A DNA stretch of 64,000 nt, taken from positions 1,365,601 through 1,429,600 of the forward strand of contig NZ_SNYC01000003.1 in NCBI RefSeq assembly GCF_004362715.1. The letters are read 5' to 3'. Under the pieces are notes generated by a model. The model saw only the letters and a list, made by a program, of their open reading frames with translations. It was not told the DNA's origin and searched no databases. Shown one piece after another: positions 9,528 through 18,368 of the stretch. How positions within the stretch are numbered: position 1 is the stretch's first letter; each line of letters begins with the position of its first letter. The translations under genes were made by a program, and so were the position numbers. The stretch is from Pedobacter metabolipauper (lineage in GTDB: Bacteria; Bacteroidota; Bacteroidia; Sphingobacteriales; Sphingobacteriaceae).

Positions 9528-9657
9528 AGATAAAATCAACAGATCGCGGTTCTTTAAGCCCTTTAACCTGTCAACATTGTGTAAAAGAGACAAAATAAAA
9601 CGCTATACCACACTGGATCAGGTAACTAGCGACGGCATACAAAAATGTGGTTATACT

Positions 9658-9691
9658 AAAAAGGGACCTGATTTACACCAGGCCCCTTTTT
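9658..9691 (-). terminator. Rho-independent terminator after the lipoprotein gene
   Basis: A hairpin with arms built from AAAAAGGG and CCTG, one mismatch, and the complementary CAGG and CCCTTTTT. Read on the minus strand it ends in a T run, about 20 bases past the stop codon of the lipoprotein gene at 9711. It can work in both directions, since A and T runs flank both sides. Confidence 0.8.
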
Positions 9692-9710
9692 CCCTAACCA
9701 ATTAACCAAA

Positions 9711-10202
9711 TTATTTTGCGGCCTTAGTAAAATTTAAGACGATGTAAGCTGGTGAACTTCCGTAATCTACCGGCGACTTTACAATCATATTGCTGCCATC
9801 TGTAGAAGTAAGCACCAAACGATAACCTGAGGTTACATTTTTGGCTTTATCACCTTCAAAGATCTTTTTAAACTGAAAAGTTTGATCTGCAGGACTTGCT
9901 GACCAGAATATAGTTTGTGTTTTTGCTGCACATGTGCCTCCGCCCGGCAAGGTATAGCTACCATTACCGCTATTTGTTAAGCTCCATGTACTACCCACAA
10001 AGCAAGTATATGAACCTTCATCAAATAATGATTTTACGGCAGACTGAGGTAATCCTTCAAAAGTAATGTCGTTTAAAACCCATGTTCCGGTAACATTACC
10101 TCTTTTTAAACTTGTAGTACCAGCAGCACCCTTAGGTGAACAGCTTTGCAAAACCATTAATGAACTGCACAAAATGGCTGCTATAAGGAATATTCTTTTC
10201 AT
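9711..10202 (-). CDS. Small lipocalin-like lipoprotein
   Basis: 163 residues when started at MKRIFLIAAI (10202). The longer frame starting at 10226 adds eight residues in front of a complete signal peptide, so the shorter start is preferred. The lipobox is LQSC with Cys21. The mature part has TGTWVLNDITFEG near the start and alternating beta strands, with a Cys pair (…YTCFVG, GGTCAAK), resembling lipocalin-like or META-like lipoproteins of Bacteroidota. Function is unknown; location is probably the outer membrane. It is a single-gene unit, divergent from the cystathionine gene and closed by the terminator at 9658-9691. Confidence 0.8.
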   Translation of the reverse strand: MKRIFLIAAILCSSLMVLQSCSPKGAAGTTSLKRGNVTGTWVLNDITFEGLPQSAVKSLFDEGSYTCFVGSTWSLTNSGNGSYTLPGGGTCAAKTQTIFWSASPADQTFQFKKIFEGDKAKNVTSGYRLVLTSTDGSNMIVKSPVDYGSSPAYIVLNFTKAAK

Positions 10203-10270
10203 ATTAATATTTATTTGGTAATCCAATTACATAAATCTTGCCAAAACTTCAACAGAATATTTTATACCTT

Positions 10271-10278
10271 TAACTTTG
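10271..10278 (+). promoter_or_regulatory. Candidate -7 element for the cystathionine gene
   Basis: TAACTTTG matches TAnnTTTG and lies 42 bases before the ATG at 10320. A TTC at 10248-10250 sits 20 bases upstream, one base off the TTG consensus. This also argues that the longer frame beginning at 10215 is not translated, because that start lies upstream of the promoter. Confidence 0.5.
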
Positions 10279-10319
10279 TTATACAAGAAAACCTAAATTC
10301 CATATTCAATCCCATCATA

Positions 10320-11435
10320 ATGAAGTCAGAAACCATCGCTATCCACGCTGGAAATTTATATAGATCAAGCACAAATGATGTTACCCAACCCTTAAACCTG
10401 TCTACTACTTTTTTGAGAGATGCAGATGGTGGCTATTCTGGCGGACACATGTACAGCCGCGTCAGTAACCCCAACCGGTCGGCGCTTGAAAATATCCTGG
10501 CAGAACTGGAAAAAGGTGCAGAAGCCTGCGCATTTTCTTCCGGCAATACCGCCGGCATGAGCCTGTTCCAGGCGTTAAAACCCGGCAGTCACATCATTGC
10601 CCCTGATGATATGTACTGGGGTTTTAAAAAACAGCTGCAATCTATCTTTGCAGACACCCTGGAAATTGATTTCATTGACCTTACAGATGTAGCCGGGATT
10701 AGCAGCTACATTAAAGAAAATACCGTGCTCATTTGGATTGAGACCCCATCAAATCCATTATTAAAAATAACTGATGTTGCTGCAATTGCTAAAATTGCAA
10801 AGGCAAACCGCCTTGTTCTTGCGTGCGACAGCACTTTTGCGTCTCCATGCCTGCAAAATCCGATTGCATTGGGCGCCGATATTGTGATGCATTCTTCTAC
10901 AAAATATATCGGCGGGCACAGCGATGTGCTTGGCGGAGTTCTAATTACCGCAGCTAAAAATGAATTGTGGGACAAGATCCGGAACATTCAGCAGGTTGGT
11001 GGTGCAGTACCTTCCCCATTTGACTGCTTCCTGTTGATAAGAAGCATTAAAACTTTGGCTTACCGCATGCGCGGACATTGTGATAACGGGATGGCACTCG
11101 CCCTATACCTCGAGAAACATCCTAAAATAGATGCTGTTTACTATCCCGGTCTCCCTGCCCATCCACAGTATGAGATTGCAAAAGCACAAATGAGCGGCTT
11201 TGGGGGTATGCTTTCAGTACTTGTAAAAGGCGGTGCTGATGAAGCGCGGGCCGTAGTCAATAAAGTAAAATTATTTGCACAGGCCACCAGCCTTGGCGGT
11301 GTAGAAAGTTTAATAGAACACCGCGCATCCGTAGAAGGACCGGATACGAAGACGCCACAAAATTTAATTCGGATATCTGTCGGATTAGAACATATAGATG
11401 ATTTAATTGCAGATATTGATCAGGCCCTGAACTAA
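10320..11435 (+). CDS. Cys/Met metabolism PLP enzyme, cystathionine gamma-synthase/lyase type
   Basis: 371 residues from the ATG at 10320. The PLP-binding lysine is K195 in HSSTKYIGGHSD, and GMSLFQAL, IETPSNPLL and EHRASVEGP are typical of the cystathionine gamma-synthase/gamma-lyase/beta-lyase family. These move sulfur between cysteine and homocysteine through cystathionine; sequence alone does not separate synthase from lyase. The longer frame from 10215 adds 35 residues with no family similarity and starts upstream of a likely promoter. The gene lies just ahead of the SAM riboswitch and the metY-metX-hom genes but has its own promoter, so transsulfuration and direct sulfhydrylation genes are neighbours here. 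Confidence 0.88.
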   Translation: MKSETIAIHAGNLYRSSTNDVTQPLNLSTTFLRDADGGYSGGHMYSRVSNPNRSALENILAELEKGAEACAFSSGNTAGMSLFQALKPGSHIIAPDDMYWGFKKQLQSIFADTLEIDFIDLTDVAGISSYIKENTVLIWIETPSNPLLKITDVAAIAKIAKANRLVLACDSTFASPCLQNPIALGADIVMHSSTKYIGGHSDVLGGVLITAAKNELWDKIRNIQQVGGAVPSPFDCFLLIRSIKTLAYRMRGHCDNGMALALYLEKHPKIDAVYYPGLPAHPQYEIAKAQMSGFGGMLSVLVKGGADEARAVVNKVKLFAQATSLGGVESLIEHRASVEGPDTKTPQNLIRISVGLEHIDDLIADIDQALN

Positions 11436-11436
11436 G

Positions 11437-11457
11437 AATCATTTATTGTAAATGATT
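11437..11457. repeat. AT-rich hairpin after the cystathionine gene
   Basis: Perfect inverted repeat AATCATTTA-TTG-TAAATGATT beginning one base after the stop codon. It has no clear T run, so it may be a weak terminator or an mRNA 3' end stabiliser. Confidence 0.45.
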
Positions 11458-11545
11458 TAATTAGATTTCTCCCATTTACAAAACGCCAAAAAAGTGTTTT
11501 ATAAATCTGAAAATCAATACATTGAAAAATATTCAGAATTATATT

Positions 11546-11576
11546 TTGGATATTTTAACACATAAGCCTACATTTG
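11546..11576 (+). promoter_or_regulatory. Promoter of the riboswitch-metY-metX-hom unit
   Basis: TTG at 11546-11548, a 20-base spacer, then TACATTTG at 11569-11576. This matches the Bacteroidota promoter TTG-N19/20-TAnnTTTG. It would start transcription roughly 45 bases before the riboswitch. Confidence 0.65.
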
Positions 11577-11625
11577 TTTAATTATTTAGCGAAAGCTACC
11601 AAGTCAATACCTCTTTACCAGGGTT

Positions 11626-11740
11626 TGATTTATAAAGAAGTGGCGAGAGACAGGCTCTTTGACCCACTGGCAACCCTCCCAAATGGAGAAGGTGCCAATT
11701 CCTGACCAATAAGCAGGGTGCTTTTTGGAACGATAAATTG
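11626..11740 (+). promoter_or_regulatory. SAM-I (S-box) riboswitch
   Basis: The conserved S-box core is visible: GAGAGACAGGCTC then TTTGACCC, CTGGCAACC, and after a short hairpin GGTGCCAATTCC. A closing P1 stem can be drawn between ATTTAT (11628-11633) and ATAAAT (11733-11738). The element binds S-adenosylmethionine and normally shuts down methionine synthesis genes when SAM is high. It sits upstream of metY, metX and hom. The expression platform is not obvious: I see no strong GC terminator stem followed by T's. Instead a short open frame begins 8 bases after P1. An Rfam SAM covariance-model scan would confirm the limits. Confidence 0.92.
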
Positions 11741-11747
11741 AAACAAA

Positions 11748-11831
11748 ATGAAAACAGTAAAAACCATTTCGAGCAACCTGAATTATTGTAGTCTGCAGCA
11801 TACCCTTAGTATGTGCTGTTGCATGCTATAA
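11748..11831 (+). CDS. 27-residue Cys-Cys-Cys-Met leader peptide
   Basis: An ATG-initiated frame, 8 bases after the SAM riboswitch, reads MKTVKTISSN… and ends …SMCCCML before TAA. Three successive Cys codons (11814-11822: TGC TGT TGC) lie four codons before the stop. A hairpin formed by CAGCATAC and GTATGTGCTG (11796-11818, one bulged base) covers the first two of them, so ribosome position would alter RNA folding. About 130 untranslated bases follow before metY, with only weak hairpins that I could find. The layout resembles an amino acid sensing leader that would report cysteine, next to genes making homocysteine. The mechanism is inference; the frame and codons are directly seen. Confidence 0.65.
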   Translation: MKTVKTISSNLNYCSLQHTLSMCCCML

Positions 11832-11955
11832 TTTAAAATCTTCCTCCTGATCACGTATTCATCCGGAAGGCCCTTTATCGGGTACGCTACACGATTTACG
11901 CCTGTCGTTTTTAACAGCTGTAAACATTAAGAAATCAGTATTTATCATTTAGTAA

Positions 11956-13271
<1,316 letters not shown>

Positions 13272-13272
<1 letters not shown>

Positions 13273-14330
13273 TGAGTACCACTGCCACCTATACCTACAA
13301 TAAGCCTTTTAAACTCGAAAACGGTAAAAAGCTTAGAAAAGTAGAGATTGCATACCAGACCTATGGTAAACTAAATGCCAAAAAAGACAATGTGATCTGG
13401 GCTTGCCATGCACTTACGGCCAATGCCGATGTGCTGGACTGGTGGAAAGGTCTTTTTGGAAACAATGATCTTTTTAATCCGGAAGAACATTTCATCATCT
13501 GTGCAAATGTACTTGGGTCACATTACGGCAGTACAAATCCTTTAAGCATAAATCCGGCTACCGGCCTTCCTTATTACCTTGCTTTTCCTGATCTAACCAT
13601 CAGGGATATGGTTGCTGCACACCAGTTATTGGCAGCACATCTGGGCATCAGCTCCATCAAGGTTCTGATCGGTGGTTCATTAGGCGGCCAGCAGGCCTTA
13701 GAATGGTCAATATCTGACGCTAAAAGCATCGAAAACCTGATCCTTGTGGCATCCAATGCCGTTCATTCTCCATGGGGAATCGCATTTAATGAGAGCCAGC
13801 GCCTTGCCATATCTACTGACCGTACTTTTTATGCGCAACTACCCGAAGGCGGATTAAAAGGATTAAAAACAGCAAGAAGCATTGCCCTCCTTTCTTACCG
13901 TACCTATGAAGCTTATTCCTCTACCCAACTGGAAAGTGTAAACGATAAAACCGGTTCATTCCGCGCAGCATCCTATCAGAACTACCAGGGAGAGAAATTG
14001 TGTAAACGGTTTAATGCATATAGCTACTGGTACCTGACCAAAGCGATGGACAGCCACAATGTTGGCCGCGGAAGAAACAGCGTTCTTGATGCACTGGCTT
14101 TAGTAAAAGCAAATACCCTGGTTATTGGAATTGAAAATGATGTCCTGTTCCCATTGTCTGAACAGGAATTTCTTGGAAAAAATATTCCGGGTGCCGAATT
14201 TAAAAGCATCAGTTCTGCTTATGGACATGACGGATTCTTAATAGAAACCGATACACTTACCCGGATCATTGGCAACTTCTTAAAAGAAACTATAAATAAG
14301 AAAATAATTAAATTACATAAAACAGCATAA
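13272..14330 (+). CDS. metX: Homoserine O-acetyltransferase
   Basis: 352 residues with an alpha/beta-hydrolase fold. The nucleophile Ser136 sits in GGSLGGQQALEW, with Asp290 (IENDVLFP) and His319 (YGHDGFLIE) completing the triad. It acetylates homoserine with acetyl-CoA, supplying the MetY substrate. Some family members use succinyl-CoA; the acceptor specificity cannot be fixed by eye. The ATG overlaps the metY stop (TAATG), and hom follows after 8 bases, giving a complete homoserine-to-homocysteine run under the SAM riboswitch. Confidence 0.93.
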
Positions 14331-14338
14331 ATACCCAG

Positions 14339-15580
14339 ATGAGTAAGAAACTTAAGATTGGTTTATTTGGTTTTGGAGTAGTTGGACAAGGGCTGCAGGA
14401 TATTATTCGCGGACAGGACCTCAACCTTGAAATCATTAAAATAGCAATCAAAAACCCGGATAAGAAACGCAGTCTTGATGCGCACCTGTTTACAACAGAT
14501 CACGATGAGTTGTTGAACAATCCGGAAATCAATACCATAGTTGAACTGATAGACGATGCAGATGCTGCATTCAGCATAGTTAAAAAAGCATTGATCAGCG
14601 GCAAAAATGTAGTTTCTGCCAATAAGAAGATGATTGCCACGCACCTTGCTGAACTGGTTGAACTGCAGGAAAAACACGGGTCTTCTCTATTATACGAAGG
14701 AGCCGTTTGCGGAAGTATCCCCATTATCCGTAACCTGGAAGAATATTATGACAATGAACTTCTTCATGGAATAAGCGGTATATTTAATGGTTCATCCAAT
14801 TATATCCTGTCTAAGATCTTTAATGAGAACCTGGAATATGGTGTAGCCTTAAAACAAGCACAAGATCTTGGGTTTGCAGAAACCGACCCGATATTGGACG
14901 TTGGAGGATACGACCCTAAATTTAAACTGGCCATTGCCACTGCACACGCTTACGGCTTGTTCATCAATCCCGATAAGATCCTGAATGTAGGCATCCAGAA
15001 CCTTTCTGAAAATGACATCCGGTATGCAAGAGAGAAGAACTTCAAGATTAAACTCGTTCCTACAGCACGCAAAATAAGCACCAAACAAGTGGTTACCTAT
15101 GTGCTTCCAAAATTTGTAAAATCAGATGATTTTCTATATAATGTAGAAAATGAGTATAATGGCGTAACGGTTCAGGCTGCATTTGCTGACAAGCAGTTTT
15201 TCTTTGGCAAGGGTGCCGGGGGCCATCCTACAGGGGCAGCGGTATTATCAGACATTGCAGCATTGCGTTATGATTACCGCTATGAATACAAAAAATATCA
15301 CCAGCACAATGGTCTGGTTCATACAGACAACGTAAATATTGAGATCTACCTGCGCTATGTTCATGAATATACTGTAGAAAAGCTTAAGATCGATAACATC
15401 ATAGAGCGTTTCTCCAGAAACGATTATAAATATGTGATCGGAAATGTGAGCCTTAAAACCTTATTGGCAAACCGTGACCTGCTGGAACAAAAAGATGTTT
15501 TTATTGCACACACCGGAAGATATACCTATACGGAACAACAGATCCAGGTTGTATCTGAAGAAGAAATATTGTTTAGCTAA
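14339..15580 (+). CDS. Homoserine dehydrogenase
   Basis: 413 residues. The N-terminal Rossmann motif is GLFGFGVVGQGL (about residues 8-19), followed by the dehydrogenase core with VVSANKKMIA and GIFNGSSNYILSK. It reduces aspartate semialdehyde to homoserine. The C-terminal part after residue 320 is long enough to hold a shortened ACT-like region, but I see no convincing second repeat. No aspartokinase domain is fused. It is the last gene of the metY-metX-hom unit, with a strong terminator about 20 bases downstream, so homoserine supply is placed under the same SAM control as homocysteine formation. Confidence 0.92.
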   Translation: MSKKLKIGLFGFGVVGQGLQDIIRGQDLNLEIIKIAIKNPDKKRSLDAHLFTTDHDELLNNPEINTIVELIDDADAAFSIVKKALISGKNVVSANKKMIATHLAELVELQEKHGSSLLYEGAVCGSIPIIRNLEEYYDNELLHGISGIFNGSSNYILSKIFNENLEYGVALKQAQDLGFAETDPILDVGGYDPKFKLAIATAHAYGLFINPDKILNVGIQNLSENDIRYAREKNFKIKLVPTARKISTKQVVTYVLPKFVKSDDFLYNVENEYNGVTVQAAFADKQFFFGKGAGGHPTGAAVLSDIAALRYDYRYEYKKYHQHNGLVHTDNVNIEIYLRYVHEYTVEKLKIDNIIERFSRNDYKYVIGNVSLKTLLANRDLLEQKDVFIAHTGRYTYTEQQIQVVSEEEILFS

Positions 15581-15601
15581 TTATTTTTGTTTTGATAAAG
15601 T

Positions 15602-15637
15602 AAAGGCTCCCGATTGTAAAAAATCGGGAGCCTTTCT
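15602..15637. terminator. Bidirectional terminator between hom and the E2 gene
   Basis: A 14-base perfect stem, AAAGGCTCCCGATT with its complement, and a six-base A-rich loop. It lies between convergent genes and has T-rich flanks on both strands, so it can end both transcripts. Confidence 0.9.
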
Positions 15638-15656
15638 TATGTTATCTCGTCTTTAA

Positions 15657-17060
15657 TCAGATCTCTCTGTTGATATCCCAGTTCTCCAGGTAATCGGCAA
15701 CCCTGCGCACAAATGATCCTCCAAGAGCCCCGTCTACTACCCTATGGTCGTATGACAAGGAAAGGAACATCATGTGGCGGATGGCGATGACATCTCCAAA
15801 TTCAGTTTCTAAAACAGCCGGTTTCTTTTTAATGGCCCCAACTGCCAGTATGGCTACCTGTGGCTGGTTAATGATGGGTGTTCCCATTACATTTCCAAAA
15901 GAACCTACATTGGTTAATGTGAAGGTGCCACCTTGTGTTTCATCAGGCTTTAACTTAGAAGTCCGCGCGCGACCAGCAAGATCATTTACAGATTTGGTTA
16001 GTCCCACTAAATTAAACTGGTCTGCATTCTTTATAACCGGAACAATCAGGTTCCCGCTTGGTAAGGCGGCAGCCATGCCAATGTTAATGTCTCTTTTCTT
16101 AATGATCTGCGTTCCATTTACAGAAACATTGATCATTGGAAAATCTTTGATGGCTTTGGTTACTGCCTCTATAAATAAGGGCGTAAAAGTGATCTTCTCA
16201 TTCTCACGCTTTTCAAATACTTTTTTAACCTTCTCTCTCCACAATACCAAATTGGTAACATCTGCTTCTACAAATGAAGTAACGTGCGGCGAAGTTTGTA
16301 CGCTCATGATCATGTGATCGGCAATGAGCTTACGCATTCTGTCCATCTCAATGATCTCATCACCGCCACCTAAACTTACCGATACGGCAGGTTTTGAAGG
16401 CTGAGCAGCAGAAGGTATACCTGCAGGCTGGCTTAATGGTGTATTGGCAGATTGAGCTGCAGGAGCAAGAACCGGAGCGGCTTGTTGTTCCGTTGCCGGA
16501 GCATTGGGCTGAGCCGCATTTCCGCCTTTAGCCTGAATATAATTTAACAGATCATCTTTCGTTAAACGGCCATCAGCACCGGTGCCAGGGATGGTATCCA
16601 GCTCATTTGCATTTATATTTTCCTGTGCGGCGATATTCTTTACCAATGGAGAATAAAACCGTTCTGAACTGCTTTCCGGTGTTACTGCATCATTTGAAGG
16701 ATAAGATACCCCGGTATTTTCAGCTGGCAATTGTTCTGTACCCGGAATTTGTGCAATACCAGGAACAGGCTCTGTTACAGCTGCCTGAACAGGAGCTTCA
16801 TTTTCAGAAACTGCAGTTGTATCTGTTTCAATGATTGCAATTACAGCACCAACCTGAACCACCTCATCTTCCTTAAATAAATGTTTGATTAATTTACCTG
16901 CAATAGGCGATGGGACTTCAGAATCTACCTTATCGGTAGCGATCTCTAAAATTGTATCGTCCAGATCGATCATATCCCCGGGATGTTTTGCCCACTTAAT
17001 GATGGTTGCTTCTGCAACGCTTTCCCCCATTTTAGGTAACAATAATTCGTATTGAGCCAT
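15657..17060 (-). CDS. 2-oxo acid dehydrogenase E2 (dihydrolipoamide acyltransferase)
   Basis: 467 residues from MAQYELLLPK. The longer frame to 17090 is rejected because its start lies on the -7 box. Domains: a lipoyl domain at residues 1-77 with lipoyl-lysine K44 in TDKVDSEVP; a Pro/Ala/Gln linker; a peripheral-subunit-binding domain near 134-171 (FYSPLVKNIAAQE, GTGADGRLTKDDLL); a second Ala/Pro linker; and the acyltransferase domain with active-site DHRVVDG (His439, Asp443). Whether the complex acts on branched-chain 2-oxoacids, pyruvate or 2-oxoglutarate cannot be told; branched-chain is common for single genes of this kind. E1 and E3 genes are not adjacent. Confidence 0.92.
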   Translation of the reverse strand: MAQYELLLPKMGESVAEATIIKWAKHPGDMIDLDDTILEIATDKVDSEVPSPIAGKLIKHLFKEDEVVQVGAVIAIIETDTTAVSENEAPVQAAVTEPVPGIAQIPGTEQLPAENTGVSYPSNDAVTPESSSERFYSPLVKNIAAQENINANELDTIPGTGADGRLTKDDLLNYIQAKGGNAAQPNAPATEQQAAPVLAPAAQSANTPLSQPAGIPSAAQPSKPAVSVSLGGGDEIIEMDRMRKLIADHMIMSVQTSPHVTSFVEADVTNLVLWREKVKKVFEKRENEKITFTPLFIEAVTKAIKDFPMINVSVNGTQIIKKRDINIGMAAALPSGNLIVPVIKNADQFNLVGLTKSVNDLAGRARTSKLKPDETQGGTFTLTNVGSFGNVMGTPIINQPQVAILAVGAIKKKPAVLETEFGDVIAIRHMMFLSLSYDHRVVDGALGGSFVRRVADYLENWDINREI

Positions 17061-17087
17061 TTTTAATTTTATAATTGGTATTGGACG

Positions 17088-17095
17088 CAAAAGTA
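17088..17095 (-). promoter_or_regulatory. Candidate -7 element for the E2 gene
   Basis: Reads TACTTTTG on the minus strand, matching TAnnTTTG, 27 bases before the ATG at 17060. No good TTG was found at the usual spacing. Its position supports the shorter start. Confidence 0.45.
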
Positions 17096-17110
17096 AAGTA
17101 TTTTGAAGAC

Positions 17111-18358
17111 TTAATCCTCATCTTGCTTAAGTTCATTCAAGATCATTGTCAAAGCAGCTGTGGCAGAACGCTCTATATTTTGAAGCCTTTTGTTTCCGAA
17201 AGTGTGTAATTTCGCGATTACCCGCTTACGGCTTGCTACTGCTATCCATACTGTGCCAACCGGCTTACCGGGTATTGCACCATCCGGCCCTGCAATTCCG
17301 CTTACAGATACGGCATAGTCTGTTTTAAAATGTTCTAAAGCACCTAATGCCATCTCCTTAACCGTTTCTTCACTTACCGCGCCATACGTATTCAGTGTAG
17401 CGTGCTTAACCCCCAGCATAGATTCTTTTAGTTCATAAGCATAAGCTACTGCCCCGCCTTTAAATACAGATGAGCAGCCAGGATGTTTGGTAATCAGGTG
17501 GGCAATATAGCCACCTGTACAGCTTTCTGCGGTAGACAGGGTGAGCTTCTTTTGATCCATCAGGTTTAACATTGCTTTTTCAATCGCAATGTCTTCTTCG
17601 GCCATCACATACTTATTCAGCCTTTGAACCAGCTGTGCAGCAAAAGCAGAAATCTCTTCATGAAGCAATGCCTCATCTGTTCCGGTACCGCTAAGCCTTA
17701 AACGCACCTGCCCCAGTTTAGGCAGATAGGCAAGCTTGATGTGGGCAGGCAGGCTATCTTCAATATCCTCAATCTCTGCCGCAAGAAACGACTCACCGAG
17801 GTTGGCGGTAAGAATGGTTTTATGAACAATGAACGGAAGATTGAAGGATCTTTTTAAACGGGGAAGGATCTCTTCATCCATCAGGTACATCATTTCAAAA
17901 GGAACACCGGGCATGGATACAAAGATCCGGTCATGCTGCTCAAACCACATACATGGTGCAGTACCATTTTTATTCTGGATCACTTCACAGCCATCAGGCA
18001 CATCGGCCTGTTTCCTGTTCGACTCGATCATTGGTCTCTTCAAACGTTCAAAAAGTGCCGTAACATGGTTTAGTGTTGCTTCGTCTCTTCTAAGCTCCAT
18101 GTTAAAATACCTGGCCAGCGTAAGCTTGGTAATGTCATCTTTTGTTGGGCCGAGACCACCGGTAATTAAAATAACCTGTGCCCGTTTTTCGGCGAGCTGA
18201 AGGGCTTCAATGATGTGACCGGCATCATCAGACACGGAAGTGATCTGCTTTACCTTAATACCAATCAGGTTTAACTGCTGTGCCATCCAGGCAGAATTGG
18301 TGTCCACAATCTGGCCAATGAGCATCTCATCGCCAATAGTTATAATTTCAGCTAGCAT
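17111..18358 (-). CDS. cinA: CinA family nicotinamide-nucleotide amidohydrolase
   Basis: 415 residues, the full two-domain form. The N-terminal molybdopterin-binding-like half begins AEIITIGDEMLIGQIVDTNSAWMA and includes GGLGPTKDDIT. The C-terminal deamidase half carries TAESCTGGYIAHLIT and VSGIAGPDGA. CinA proteins recycle NAD intermediates by deamidating nicotinamide mononucleotide, and the N-terminal half hydrolyses ADP-ribose; the competence role in the name is historical. It starts 10 bases after the LptD-like gene stop on the same strand, so the two may be co-transcribed. Confidence 0.94.
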   Translation of the reverse strand: MLAEIITIGDEMLIGQIVDTNSAWMAQQLNLIGIKVKQITSVSDDAGHIIEALQLAEKRAQVILITGGLGPTKDDITKLTLARYFNMELRRDEATLNHVTALFERLKRPMIESNRKQADVPDGCEVIQNKNGTAPCMWFEQHDRIFVSMPGVPFEMMYLMDEEILPRLKRSFNLPFIVHKTILTANLGESFLAAEIEDIEDSLPAHIKLAYLPKLGQVRLRLSGTGTDEALLHEEISAFAAQLVQRLNKYVMAEEDIAIEKAMLNLMDQKKLTLSTAESCTGGYIAHLITKHPGCSSVFKGGAVAYAYELKESMLGVKHATLNTYGAVSEETVKEMALGALEHFKTDYAVSVSGIAGPDGAIPGKPVGTVWIAVASRKRVIAKLHTFGNKRLQNIERSATAALTMILNELKQDED

Positions 18359-18368
18359 AATTGATAGA

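Noticed and set aside
17061..17090. Ten-residue N-terminal extension of the E2 protein
   Set aside because: Its start codon lies on the probable -7 box, and lipoyl domains normally begin at MAQYELLLPK.
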